Shown in pieces: positions 33,361 through 41,710 of a DNA stretch of 62,742 nt. Origin of the DNA: a virus. The notes under the pieces are model-generated. The model did not search any database. It was not told where the DNA came from and saw nothing but the letters and a program-made list of their open reading frames with translations. A program made the translations under genes and the position numbers. Position 1 is the stretch's first letter, and the number at the start of each line of letters is the position of its first letter. The DNA lies in the IMG/VR virus record IMGVR_UViG_3300047379_000329, positions 1 through 62,742 of that record. One strand, 5' to 3'.

Positions 33361-34179
33361 TTAAGGCTCAAAAGGATTTGGTGAATTATTTGAGAATTTC
33401 AAAAACCCTCCAAATGGATATGGTATAGGTATTCTAGCATTAGATATAAATGGGTTTTGGAACGTAAACGGTGCTTGGAACGTAAATGGTGTTCTTGCAT
33501 TATAGGTAAACGGTGTCCTTGCATTATATGTAAATGGTGTCCTTGCATTATAAGTGAACGGTGCTTGGAACGTAAATGGGTTTTGGAACGTAAACGGTTG
33601 CCTTGCATTATTCGGTTGACGTGCATTATTTGGTTGTCTAGCATTTGCAATGTAAGGTGCCCTTGCATTATTCGGTTGTCTTGCTGAAGCTGTCTGTTGT
33701 GCAGATGCAATATACGGATACGGTTGTTGGGCATTTGCAGGATAAGGACTTTGTGAGCTAGCAATGTACGGATAAGGTTGTTGATTATTATACGTAAATG
33801 GTTGTCTTGCATTTGCAATATAAGGTTGTCTTGCATTTGCAATGTACGGATACGGTTGTTGAGCATTTGCAATATATGGACTCTGACTGTTTGCTATGTA
33901 CGGATAAGGTTGCTGTGCATTAGCAATGTAAGGATTCTGACTATTTGCAATATATGGGTAAGGTTGTTGGGCATTTGCAATATACGGATTTTGTGCATTT
34001 GCAATGTACGGATATGGTTGTTGTACATTAGTTTGACCTGATGCATTATTCCACCCTGAAGGTGTTTTAACATACACTTGGTCTACTGCTTTCCATGTAG
34101 ACGAACCAGTTTTTACCCATGCACCTTGGGTTGCATTCCAACCCGTTGGTGTTTTAACCTTTTGTGAACCTGTTGCCAT
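33361..34179 (-). CDS. Repeat protein with N-terminal GW-type module (272 aa)
   Basis: Residues 1-48 contain two copies of a small module (VKTPTGWNATQGAWVKTGSS; YVKTPSGWNNA) common at the ends of marine phage tail proteins. Residues 50-245 are QQPYPYIANAQ units, then ARQPNNAR and PFTFQ/PFTYNART units. The end is IPYPFGGFLKFSNNSPNPFEP. It probably belongs to the adsorption apparatus. A TATAAATA box lies 25 nt upstream of the ATG. Confidence 0.85.
   Translation of the reverse strand: MATGSQKVKTPTGWNATQGAWVKTGSSTWKAVDQVYVKTPSGWNNASGQTNVQQPYPYIANAQNPYIANAQQPYPYIANSQNPYIANAQQPYPYIANSQSPYIANAQQPYPYIANARQPYIANARQPFTYNNQQPYPYIASSQSPYPANAQQPYPYIASAQQTASARQPNNARAPYIANARQPNNARQPNNARQPFTFQNPFTFQAPFTYNARTPFTYNARTPFTYNARTPFTFQAPFTFQNPFISNARIPIPYPFGGFLKFSNNSPNPFEP
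33430..34029 (-). repeat. Coding tandem repeat array C (QQPYPYIANAQ then PFTYNA units)
   Basis: Units of 6 to 11 codons; the first half matches array A and the second half matches arrays B/D in type. Confidence 0.85.
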
Positions 34180-34204
34180 TTAGTTATCCATTAATTATTG
34201 TTAG

Positions 34205-34212
34205 TATTTATA
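34205..34212 (-). promoter_or_regulatory. Late promoter TATAAATA for repeat proteins C and D
   Basis: Perfect box 25 nt before the ATG at 34179 in a 52-nt gene gap. Confidence 0.7.
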
Positions 34213-34231
34213 AAGACCCTAAACCCCTATA

Positions 34232-35851
34232 TTAGGAGTAAAGAATCCACATATCACCAACTGCACCATCACCACTCGTAGGTGCTGATGTTGATTGGTA
34301 CATATTTCTTGCAGTTCCACCAGCATTTGTTGCATTGGTGATTGTTATTGCACCTGAGGCAATTGTTCCTAACGATACATTTGAACCACTTTCATATTTT
34401 GTGTTCAATGCAGTCTGTAATCCATCAACATTTGCAATGGTATGATTATGTGAATCATCTGCAATTGTTGCTGTAATTGTAAGGTTTCCTGTTCCATCAA
34501 AAGAACCTGAACCTGAAACATCTCCACTTAAACCAATTGTTCTTGAAGTTGCAAGTGCTGTAGCAGTAGCTGCGTTACCTGTTGTTGAACCTGAAGACCC
34601 TGAAACATTACCAGTGACATTACCAGTTAAGTTCCCTTCGAAGGTCGATGCAACAAAAGTTTCTGAACCTACAGTCCATTTATCATTTGTTTCGTCCCAA
34701 AGAAGTGTCTTAGAAGCAGAACCACCACGAGTCACACTGATACCAGTGTCTTCTGTTGGTGAACCTGAAGTGAAATTACTGTTTAATGCAATGATATTAT
34801 CTGCAAGTGAGATAGTCTCTGAGTTTACAGTTGTTGTAGTTCCTGAAACGATTAAGTTACCTGTAACGGTCAATGCATCATTAACTGTAACGATACCTGT
34901 TCCATTCGCTGTTAACACTAAGTTAGTGTCTGTACTTCTTGATTCAATTGCATCTACATCAATCGAGTTTGAGAATTGAATTGCATTTCCATCTGATGAA
35001 GATATAGCATTTGATGCTTGTATCTGCATAGGTGCTTTAATTTGTATATTACCTGTTCCAGTTGCATCTAATTCGATATCACCCGAACCACTTGTTTGAA
35101 CACTAACATTTTGGTCTGCATCAGCAGAAACAGTAATTGTTCCTGAATTATCTGAAACCACTTGTTGTCCATTAACATATAATGAACCTGGCCCAACATA
35201 GATATCTCTCCATTGTTTTGAAGTAGAACCTAAATCGTATGTTACGTCTGTAGTTGGAACAATATGTGCATCTACAGTTGCTAGTGAAGTCATCACTCTT
35301 GCATCTGTAAAATAAAGGTTTGTTGACCCCTCTGCAGTTTCGTCTGTTGTTTGTCCATCAACATATGCTTTTACTGATTGCTGTGATGGAACATGAGTAG
35401 CACTATCGCTAGACATATCATCTTCATCTTTTAATGCATTTGTAATTCTAGCATCTGCTCTTGCATCTGTATAATAAAGGTTTGAACTTCCTTCTGATAA
35501 TGCATCTGTATCGAATGAAGAAAGACTTACTGTAAAGTCTACAGTTCCGTCTCCGTCTTCGTATGCAACTGTAATACCTGCTTCGGTATTACCTGACATC
35601 ATTCCACCAACAATGTCTTGTATTTCTTCTGTTGTTTTTCCTGTTGATGAGATTGTAATAGTATCTGCAGCGTCATCATAGGTTACAGTTGTTGAACCTG
35701 ACCCTTGAATTATTCCACCGATTTTATCTGCGATTGCTTCTTGAACCGCTGCACCTACTCCACCTGCAGCAATATTACCACTGGAGTCGATTACCTCTAC
35801 ACCACCAACGGATAAACCGTTTTTTACGTTAAAGTTTTTTTCTCCTGCCAT
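34232..35851 (-). CDS. Tail fibre-like structural protein (539 aa)
   Basis: The N-terminus NFNVKNGLSVGGVEVIDSSG is the attachment-type module of many marine phage fibres. It is followed by repeated beta segments: EGSSNLYYTDARADARI and EGSTNLYFTDARVM, NLIVSGTTTTVNSETISLAD, and GNVTGNVSGSSGSTTGNAATATAL-type motifs. The C-terminus is SAPTSGDGAVGDMWILYS. It should form a trimeric beta-helical shaft. It is coupled to the 76-aa gene upstream by a one-base overlap. Confidence 0.9.
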   Translation of the reverse strand: MAGEKNFNVKNGLSVGGVEVIDSSGNIAAGGVGAAVQEAIADKIGGIIQGSGSTTVTYDDAADTITISSTGKTTEEIQDIVGGMMSGNTEAGITVAYEDGDGTVDFTVSLSSFDTDALSEGSSNLYYTDARADARITNALKDEDDMSSDSATHVPSQQSVKAYVDGQTTDETAEGSTNLYFTDARVMTSLATVDAHIVPTTDVTYDLGSTSKQWRDIYVGPGSLYVNGQQVVSDNSGTITVSADADQNVSVQTSGSGDIELDATGTGNIQIKAPMQIQASNAISSSDGNAIQFSNSIDVDAIESRSTDTNLVLTANGTGIVTVNDALTVTGNLIVSGTTTTVNSETISLADNIIALNSNFTSGSPTEDTGISVTRGGSASKTLLWDETNDKWTVGSETFVASTFEGNLTGNVTGNVSGSSGSTTGNAATATALATSRTIGLSGDVSGSGSFDGTGNLTITATIADDSHNHTIANVDGLQTALNTKYESGSNVSLGTIASGAITITNATNAGGTARNMYQSTSAPTSGDGAVGDMWILYS

Positions 35852-36081
35852 TAGATGCTACCTCCGTCTATTTGAACATTGTTCAAAGTCTTAGATGCAG
35901 TTGCATCTGCTAAATGAGTGTCCACCAAGGAGTTTGCATAGTACTTGTTTGTACCTTCTGAAAGGTCGTCTGTACTTAGGTCTGATATTGCAGCTGCAAC
36001 TATTTTTCCTGATGATGTAATTACGTCTGTCGAACCAACTGTTAGTCCGTACTCTATAACAAATTTGTTTTGTGTTGCCAT
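35851..36081 (-). CDS. Short fibre-module protein (76 aa)
   Basis: It begins NKFVIEYGLTVGSTDVITSS, the same N-terminal module as the 539-aa fibre, then DLSEGTNKYYANSLVDTHL, and stops at NNVQIDGGSI. It looks like a fibre reduced to its attachment and end modules. It may be a functional cap or a remnant of a larger fibre. AGGAC precedes the ATG. Confidence 0.78.
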   Translation of the reverse strand: MATQNKFVIEYGLTVGSTDVITSSGKIVAAAISDLSTDDLSEGTNKYYANSLVDTHLADATASKTLNNVQIDGGSI

Positions 36082-36124
36082 TTTTTGGTGTCCTGTCGTA
36101 AATGGTTATTGAAATCTACACATT

Positions 36125-36132
36125 TATTTAGT
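36125..36132 (-). promoter_or_regulatory. Late-type box ACTAAATA
   Basis: ACTAAATA 43 nt before the ATG at 36081 in a 102-nt gap; two mismatches to TATAAATA. Otherwise I see only AT-rich spacer in the gap. Confidence 0.35.
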
Positions 36133-36183
36133 AGATGTAGACCCTCTAAACCCTCATCTATTTGAGAAATATGAAAGTATTTT

Positions 36184-36447
36184 TTAATCTAATGTTCCAG
36201 CACTAGGAATTTCTGATGAAGCTGCACTTACAACTCCAAGTTCATATGCTTGAAGTATTTGTGCATCTTCACCGACTGCAAGTGCAACACTATTTGCATT
36301 ACAATGTGCAACTAACAGAGAAAGAATCTCTATTTTTGCAAGTCTTGCTCTTTCTTTAGAGAAATTTGTTATGTAATCATCTACATCAGGTGTGATGTAT
36401 TCCAATGATTTCTGTTCTGTTGTTGTTAATGTTATTGTATAATCCAT
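36184..36447 (-). CDS. Hypothetical helical protein (87 aa)
   Basis: An 87-aa protein, MDYTITLTTTEQKSLEYITP then helical sequence ERARLAKIEILSLLVAHCNA. Small proteins like this occur next to fibre genes in marine phages and may be assembly helpers; I have no direct evidence. It follows the C1q-like fibre gene by 9 nt. Confidence 0.8.
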   Translation of the reverse strand: MDYTITLTTTEQKSLEYITPDVDDYITNFSKERARLAKIEILSLLVAHCNANSVALAVGEDAQILQAYELGVVSAASSEIPSAGTLD

Positions 36448-36456
36448 TTTTCTTTC

Positions 36457-37986
36457 CTATGATAATAATTGTCCACAAAATCTTGTGTATGCACCGTTGT
36501 TTCCACCTAATACAGAATGCGTACCTGATAGTTCTATGTATAGTTCTACATAATCTCCTTGTGCAAGATACATAATTATAGATGAACTTGCTTGTGCGTA
36601 ATGAACAGCACTGGTTGCTGCCTTTCCTACCCAACCACCATAATGGGGACTTCCAGTGTTATTTTTTCTAACACCAATACCTATATAAGTCAATTCACTA
36701 GCAGAAGCAGCCAATGCTAAATCACATAAGAACATATATCTTCCTGCTGTTGGTGCAGTGAATTTTCCAGTGGAATGGTTATATTCGTTGTTTGAATCGT
36801 GCATTTCACCGTCAAAGGTGTATTTAAGAGAACCACCACTTGCACTAAAAGATGAAGAAGGGTAACAGAAGAATGATGGTTGATTCGGTTGAGTGTTTCC
36901 GTTTGCTCTTAATTCTAATTGTGGTGAACCATTTACATATTGATTAAGTAATACAGTTCCAGTATGTCCACCGAAATACATTGTATCACCATTTATTCCC
37001 CAAAATGAACCTGTTGAATTGTCTGAATCTCTTAAATTATGAGCAGGGAAAGAACCCTCTAAGGATACTACGGGTGCAGTATTAGAACCCAAATCTCTTC
37101 TTGCTACTCCACTACTGTTACCAATTACAACATCACCATTATCACCAAGAACTGAAAATCTAGTTGTGTATGTATCACTTGGTGCAGTTGAACCCTCGGC
37201 GGTAGTTCCACTTGCAATTTCAAATCCTTTATTGACAACTTCTTGAGCTGCAATTCTCCAGTTATAATGTCCATTACCAGTTCCAAGATATAAATCGGGA
37301 CTTCCAGTGTTAAGTAACATATTTCCATCAACGTGAAATTTTGCACTTGGTGATGAAGTGCCAATGCCAACTTCTGCAGAGTTGTTTACGTGAATAACAT
37401 TTGTATCATCGGGTGATTGAATAATTGTATTTGTACCACTTGTAGTTATACCGTCTAAAGATACACTACCGAATGATAATGTGCCACTTCCATTTGTTTT
37501 AATTACTTGACCGTTTGTTCCATCTGTTGTAGGATAGGTTATAGAAGACCCTGTAAGACCGTTGGTTGCAGTTAAAGTTGTTGCAGTTAAATCTCCAACA
37601 GTTAAGTCTGCAAGAGAATATCCTGTCCCACTTGTATTGACCGTTGTGGTTGGTGCAACCTCTAAACCATCAAAAAGTTTCCAAGTCGAATCACTTGCAT
37701 CTCTGAAAAGACCCGTGTATTCTGTAGCACCACCATCAGATAAACCATCATCATAGTTTCCATATATACCAATATCTAAGGTATCTGAAGAGGTGTTTGC
37801 ATTTGCAAGTTCTAACATGTTATCTTCAACAGAGGTTGTTGTTGCATTAACAGTTAAACTTGTTCCATTTACTGTTAGATTTCCTGAAACAGTTGCATTT
37901 CCATCAATAGTAGTATTACCACCTATCTGTAAATCTGAATCGGTTTTTATCCCTATATCTGCAATGAATTTTGAATTGGTCGCCAT
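36457..37986 (-). CDS. Tail fibre with C-terminal C1q/TNF-like head (509 aa)
   Basis: An N-terminal beta-rich shaft (NLTVNGTSLTVNATTTSVED, TYPTTDGTNGQVIKTNGSG) is followed from about residue 375 by a C1q-like jelly roll: YNHSTGKFTAPTAGRYMFLC, YIGIGVRKN, AQASSSIIMYLAQGDYVEL and the end YTRFCGQLLS. C1q-type heads form trimers and bind ligands, so this is a good receptor-binding candidate. Two late-type boxes lie upstream, one exactly 5 nt from the ATG. Confidence 0.92.
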   Translation of the reverse strand: MATNSKFIADIGIKTDSDLQIGGNTTIDGNATVSGNLTVNGTSLTVNATTTSVEDNMLELANANTSSDTLDIGIYGNYDDGLSDGGATEYTGLFRDASDSTWKLFDGLEVAPTTTVNTSGTGYSLADLTVGDLTATTLTATNGLTGSSITYPTTDGTNGQVIKTNGSGTLSFGSVSLDGITTSGTNTIIQSPDDTNVIHVNNSAEVGIGTSSPSAKFHVDGNMLLNTGSPDLYLGTGNGHYNWRIAAQEVVNKGFEIASGTTAEGSTAPSDTYTTRFSVLGDNGDVVIGNSSGVARRDLGSNTAPVVSLEGSFPAHNLRDSDNSTGSFWGINGDTMYFGGHTGTVLLNQYVNGSPQLELRANGNTQPNQPSFFCYPSSSFSASGGSLKYTFDGEMHDSNNEYNHSTGKFTAPTAGRYMFLCDLALAASASELTYIGIGVRKNNTGSPHYGGWVGKAATSAVHYAQASSSIIMYLAQGDYVELYIELSGTHSVLGGNNGAYTRFCGQLLS

Positions 37987-37991
37987 GTGTA

Positions 37992-37999
37992 TATTTAGT
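37992..37999 (-). promoter_or_regulatory. Late-type box ACTAAATA, 5 nt before ATG
   Basis: ACTAAATA separated by TACAC from the ATG at 37986. A second box, CATAAATA, lies at 38015-38022. Confidence 0.4.
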
Positions 38000-38014
38000 T
38001 CCTATAATAAGAAC

Positions 38015-38022
38015 TATTTATG
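38015..38022 (-). promoter_or_regulatory. Late-type box CATAAATA
   Basis: CATAAATA 28 nt before the ATG at 37986, followed by a leader with AGGAA. One mismatch to TATAAATA. Confidence 0.55.
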
Positions 38023-38041
38023 CTTTTTGAAATGTAGTTAA

Positions 38042-38070
38042 CAAAAAAAGGGACTCCGAAGAGTCCCTTT
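38042..38070 (-). terminator. Rho-independent terminator after fibre operon
   Basis: GGGACTC (38050-38056), a 4-nt loop, GAGTCCC (38061-38067). On the minus strand it is followed by seven T. It lies 20 nt after the stop of the 136-aa gene, just before the late boxes of the C1q fibre. Confidence 0.92.
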
Positions 38071-38089
38071 AAGATAATCTAAAAAGTTG

Positions 38090-38500
38090 TTACGCTTCTA
38101 TCAATGTTCTGTCAAACTTTGTTACAGTCGAACTAGCACTTGATGGTGTGATTTTCAACTCTACATTTGCACCATTTATATCAGCATCAAAAGTTGCCAA
38201 TGTTGATGATTTCAATGTACCGTATGCAGTCAATGTGACAGCAGAACCGTCATGGACAAGAACAACTTCTGTAGAGTGATAATCACTCCCTTCTTTCATA
38301 GCAATGACATATCTTGCAGCTCTAAATGAGGCATGTGCAAAAGTGTCTAATGCTACTTCTGTAGTTGCAGTTGTTGTTAATGAACCTGCTTTGGATGTTT
38401 TAGAGTTAACAATCTTTGAAGTGACTATGACATCATTACTGACATCATACTCAATTGCACGAATCAACTCAGCGATTTTAAAACTATTTGTTTTAGCCAT
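38090..38500 (-). CDS. Structural protein, fibre-associated (136 aa)
   Basis: A 136-aa protein; TTTATTEVALDTFAHASFRA and RYVIAMKEGSDYHSTEVVLVHDG recall the C-terminal domain of the 275-aa protein upstream (KYVVMASHASAGTHAAEVLV). The two probably share a small beta-sandwich domain used as a fibre tip or decoration. It is the last gene before a terminator. Confidence 0.85.
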   Translation of the reverse strand: MAKTNSFKIAELIRAIEYDVSNDVIVTSKIVNSKTSKAGSLTTTATTEVALDTFAHASFRAARYVIAMKEGSDYHSTEVVLVHDGSAVTLTAYGTLKSSTLATFDADINGANVELKITPSSASSTVTKFDRTLIEA

Positions 38501-38513
38501 TTTATGATTCTCC

Positions 38514-39341
38514 TTATGTTAATCTAATTTGAAAGGTTGAAAATGAAGTATTTGTATTCGCTGGTGTTACCAACAATCTCATATTTCCTGAATCTATATC
38601 ACTTGATAAAGTGAATAGAGAGGCATTTGAGAATGCATCACCATATTGAACAAAATATGCATTTGTACCATCGTTAATTACTAATACTTCAGCAGCATGA
38701 GTTCCTGCAGATGCATGTGATGCCATTACGACATACTTGACTGCTTTGTTACCTACACCGTTAGAACTCAATACTTGGTCAGCAGTTGTTGCTGTTAAAC
38801 TTGATGAAGTGAAAAATCCTTGCACCAAATTTGATATTGAAGTTTGAGCTACTATTTGAAGTACATCTCCTTGTACAGCATTTTCCTGCAAAGTGATAGT
38901 AGAAGTTGAAGTGGTTACATAGTCGTCTCCACTTACTAACTTCACACCATTTAGATAGACTTGTTCTAAACCTAGAGTATAACTCAAAGTTGCAGAATTA
39001 TCATCAGAACCTGTAAATACAGTTTGAGTTGAACTCGTAACTGCATAATAGAACTGAGTTAGTCCACTTGATGGAGCATCAGTGAAACCTATTGTTCCAC
39101 TTCCATTAGTAGACAATAATTGTCCACTTGTTCCATCACTTGTTGGGAAAGTTAGAGCGTCATTAATAGTTAGTGAAGATGGGTTTGAACCAACCTCCAC
39201 TATGGCAGCGCTACCATCGTTCTTTTCAGTGTAAAACCTACCGTGGTAAGTATTAACTGCCAATTCACCTAGTGATAAATCACTAGTAACTGGAACACTG
39301 TTTTGTGTAGAACTTCTTTTAAACTGGATTACTGTTGCCAT
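38514..39341 (-). CDS. Tail fibre-like protein (275 aa)
   Basis: The N-terminus MATVIQFKRSSTQNSVPVTS and LSLGELAVNTYHGRFY is an Mtd-type attachment module. A mid-region TVFTGSDDNSATLSYTLGLE and VYLNGVKLVSGDDYVT is a domain repeated in phage structural proteins. The C-terminal beta domain is shared with the next gene. It follows the 538-aa fibre by 12 nt. Confidence 0.9.
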   Translation of the reverse strand: MATVIQFKRSSTQNSVPVTSDLSLGELAVNTYHGRFYTEKNDGSAAIVEVGSNPSSLTINDALTFPTSDGTSGQLLSTNGSGTIGFTDAPSSGLTQFYYAVTSSTQTVFTGSDDNSATLSYTLGLEQVYLNGVKLVSGDDYVTTSTSTITLQENAVQGDVLQIVAQTSISNLVQGFFTSSSLTATTADQVLSSNGVGNKAVKYVVMASHASAGTHAAEVLVINDGTNAYFVQYGDAFSNASLFTLSSDIDSGNMRLLVTPANTNTSFSTFQIRLT

Positions 39342-39353
39342 TTGTGTCTCCTA

Positions 39354-40970
39354 TTAGAATGAACCGCCGTCTATTGCTGTGATTTCAACTGCACCTGAAG
39401 ATACTGTGAAGTTTGCAGAAGCAAAACTTGCAATACCTTTGTTAGATGTTGTAGCATCTTCTGCAGACAATGTGATTGCACCGTCAGCATTAGTTACGTC
39501 AAGTCCTTCACCTGCAGTTAAAGTTGCAAGTTCCATATCACCGTTAGTACCGTTTCCAATCATCAACTGACCAGCAGTTGGAGCAGAACCGTCTATAGAT
39601 GTTATTGAACCACTTAAAGCAAGACCAGCACCTGATAAATTACCAGTTGTTGATAGACTTCCTACTGTTAATGCACCAAATTCTGCATCACCAACACTTC
39701 CTGAGAAGACTGAAGATGTATCTGTCGCATCTTGGATAAATTTGAATTTACCATCAGAGTCGTCCATACCAAAGAAACCAACTTTTGCAGAAGAACCATT
39801 GTGCCAGTTGAATTTGATACCTCTGTCTAAGTTATCGTCTGAAGTTCCTTCACCGATTTCAAATACAGGGTCATCAATTTCTACTGTTGTAGAGTTAACT
39901 GTTGTTGTTGTTCCGTTTACTGTCAAGTTTCCTGAAACAGTTAAGTTTCCTGAAGCTGCAATGTTTGTAGATGTGATGTCATCAGATGTAAGTGTTCCAT
40001 CAACGTCTACGTTGTTGAAAGTTACGTTATCTGTTGTTGCAACTGCCTGACCAATAGCGAAAGTCGCTGCTTGACCTGAAACAGAAGTTGTTACACCAGT
40101 TCCACCAGTAAATGTGATTGACTGTGAGTCTAAGTCGACTGCACCAGTTCCTGAATCACCAGCCATGTCTAAGTCTTGTGCTGTTACTTGTGAATCCACA
40201 TATGCTTTAACAGATTGTTGAGAAGGAACTTTAACTGCAGAGTCTGAAGCCATATTGTCTTCGTCTACTAAGAAGTCGATTTTTCCTACTGTTACTGCTG
40301 AGTTAGCAATGTGAGCTGTATCAATACCACCGTCTACTAAATGTTCTGAGTCGATTGAATCGTCTGCAATGTTTGTTCCGTCTACAACATCAGCACCAAG
40401 TGTTAAAACACCGCCGTCTGTTAAAGTAGCATCACCTGACATTACATTGTCAATCCATTTTGATGTATCTGCATCATATAATAACATACCACCGTCTGCT
40501 GGTGATGTGATATTAGTGTCGTCTGCACCTGCTAATGTAGATGTAGTTGACAAGAATGATAAAACACCTGAACCATCAGTACCAATTACTTGGTTTGCAG
40601 AACCGTCTGCTGATGGAAGAGTAAATGTCACAGAGCTAGCAAGAGAATCTGCAGATTTTAATGCAACAAAGTTTGTTCCATTGTCTGAATCTTCCATTAA
40701 CTGTACACTTGCACCTGCAGTTGAACCATTACCAACTTTTAAGTTAGCAGGAGTTGCAGATGAACCTTCTAAGATATCTGTGTAGTACTTACCACCGATT
40801 GAGTGGATTAATGCAGTACTGTTATCAGAATCTACTGATTCAATGTATAGTTTTGCTGATGCACCTGAATTCGCTCTATCCTGTACATATGCTAATTCAC
40901 CTTCTGACAAGTTAGATGTCGTTGGGGCAGTTAGACCTGTACTTCTTTTAATTTGAATTACTGTTGCCAT
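39354..40970 (-). CDS. Tail fibre-like protein (538 aa)
   Basis: The N-terminus MATVIQIKRSTGLTAPTTSN and LSEGELAYVQDR is the same Mtd-type attachment module as in the 275-aa protein. A long repetitive beta shaft follows (VPSQQSVKAYVDSQVTAQDL, NLTVSGNLTVNGTTTTVNST). The protein ends in ITAIDGGSF. It should be a trimeric side or tail fibre. Confidence 0.9.
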   Translation of the reverse strand: MATVIQIKRSTGLTAPTTSNLSEGELAYVQDRANSGASAKLYIESVDSDNSTALIHSIGGKYYTDILEGSSATPANLKVGNGSTAGASVQLMEDSDNGTNFVALKSADSLASSVTFTLPSADGSANQVIGTDGSGVLSFLSTTSTLAGADDTNITSPADGGMLLYDADTSKWIDNVMSGDATLTDGGVLTLGADVVDGTNIADDSIDSEHLVDGGIDTAHIANSAVTVGKIDFLVDEDNMASDSAVKVPSQQSVKAYVDSQVTAQDLDMAGDSGTGAVDLDSQSITFTGGTGVTTSVSGQAATFAIGQAVATTDNVTFNNVDVDGTLTSDDITSTNIAASGNLTVSGNLTVNGTTTTVNSTTVEIDDPVFEIGEGTSDDNLDRGIKFNWHNGSSAKVGFFGMDDSDGKFKFIQDATDTSSVFSGSVGDAEFGALTVGSLSTTGNLSGAGLALSGSITSIDGSAPTAGQLMIGNGTNGDMELATLTAGEGLDVTNADGAITLSAEDATTSNKGIASFASANFTVSSGAVEITAIDGGSF

Positions 40971-40979
40971 TTTTATTTC

Positions 40980-41072
40980 CTATAAAAATTTAATTGTTAT
41001 AAATGACTCTTCACTATCCGAGTCGTGATTACATAATATACCTGTCCACTCACTATGTGGGTCGTGTCTCAT
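40980..41072 (-). CDS. Possible small ORF (30 aa)
   Basis: In a 140-nt gap, ATG 41072 follows AAGGTG at a suitable distance and encodes MRHDPHSEWTGILCNHDSDS plus ten residues, stopping just before the next ribosome-binding site. A TCTAAATA box lies 27 nt upstream. It is too short to judge by composition. Otherwise the gap contains only AT-rich spacer. Confidence 0.3.
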   Translation of the reverse strand: MRHDPHSEWTGILCNHDSDSEESFITIKFL

Positions 41073-41099
41073 TGGATGACACCTTGATTTTTGTACTAG

Positions 41100-41107
41100 T
41101 ATTTAGA
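41100..41107 (-). promoter_or_regulatory. Possible late box TCTAAATA
   Basis: TCTAAATA in the gap before the 538-aa fibre, inside GTTGTCTAAATA, which resembles the sequence upstream of the cytochrome operon. Confidence 0.35.
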
Positions 41108-41110
41108 CAA

Positions 41111-41356
41111 CTAGAATGTTCCACCATCTAAATTTGTAGTAGTTGTCCACTTGTCTGATGATGCATCGTAAGACAATAATCCATCGTCTGTTTCTGATGC
41201 ATTTACGTCTGCTAATTCGTTAAGAGATTTTTGACTTAAATCCGTTCCACTTGAACCTGAACCTATTGCAACTTGTTTTGCACGAACATTTCCTGTTCCT
41301 GCTACTCTACCACCTATTGTGGCAACTCTACTTAATGTTCCTTTAATGTTTGACAT
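41111..41356 (-). CDS. Small fibre-related structural protein (81 aa)
   Basis: The N-terminal part RVATIGGRVAGTGNVRAKQV is Gly-rich and basic. It is followed by LSQKSLNELADVNASETDDG and LLSYDASSDKWTTTTNLDGGTF, a module widely present in marine phage fibre proteins. The DGGTF end is shared in type with two other proteins here. Confidence 0.8.
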   Translation of the reverse strand: MSNIKGTLSRVATIGGRVAGTGNVRAKQVAIGSGSSGTDLSQKSLNELADVNASETDDGLLSYDASSDKWTTTTNLDGGTF

Positions 41357-41359
41357 AAT

Positions 41360-41692
41360 CTACCTCGTTACGCCAGGTGTGACTATTGCTTGTCCTTCAA
41401 CCACTCTTGTGGTTTGTCCTCCACCTGATGTTATATTTAAATCGTAAACGTATCTACCTGCTTCTAATCCTGAAGTTGTAGTATCGTTTAAAGATAATGT
41501 TACTTGACCTGCAGCTGCATTAATACTTGTGGTAAAGGTTGCACTAACAGTTGAGGAGGTGTATGTTTTTCTTATTTGACCTGCAGAAGTGTAATTAGTC
41601 ATATTCAACACATCACCTGCAGAATCGGTTACATCTACTGTAATACTGAAGTCTGTTCCTTGGTCGATAAAAATGTTTGCAAGTATAGCCAT
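41360..41692 (-). CDS. Structural protein with Ig-like beta domain (110 aa)
   Basis: A 110-aa beta-rich protein: FSITVDVTDSAGDVLNMTNY, AAGQVTLSLNDTTTSGLEAG, RYVYDLNITSGGGQTTRVVEG. Similar small virion proteins occur in marine T4-like phages. A CATAAATA box lies exactly 5 nt before the ATG with no Shine-Dalgarno sequence. Confidence 0.85.
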   Translation of the reverse strand: MAILANIFIDQGTDFSITVDVTDSAGDVLNMTNYTSAGQIRKTYTSSTVSATFTTSINAAAGQVTLSLNDTTTSGLEAGRYVYDLNITSGGGQTTRVVEGQAIVTPGVTR

Positions 41693-41697
41693 ATAAC

Positions 41698-41705
41698 TAT
41701 TTATG
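41698..41705 (-). promoter_or_regulatory. Late-type box CATAAATA, 5 nt before ATG
   Basis: CATAAATA separated by GTTAT from the ATG at 41692. It lies just after the end of repeat protein B. Confidence 0.6.
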
Positions 41706-41710
41706 CGTTT

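Noticed and set aside
32682-33687. Long open frames on both strands across the repeat genes (Cys/Arg/Ile-rich on plus, Leu/His/Arg-rich on minus)
   Set aside because: They follow the repeat period of the real genes, have improbable compositions, lack ribosome-binding sites, and recur at every repeat array.
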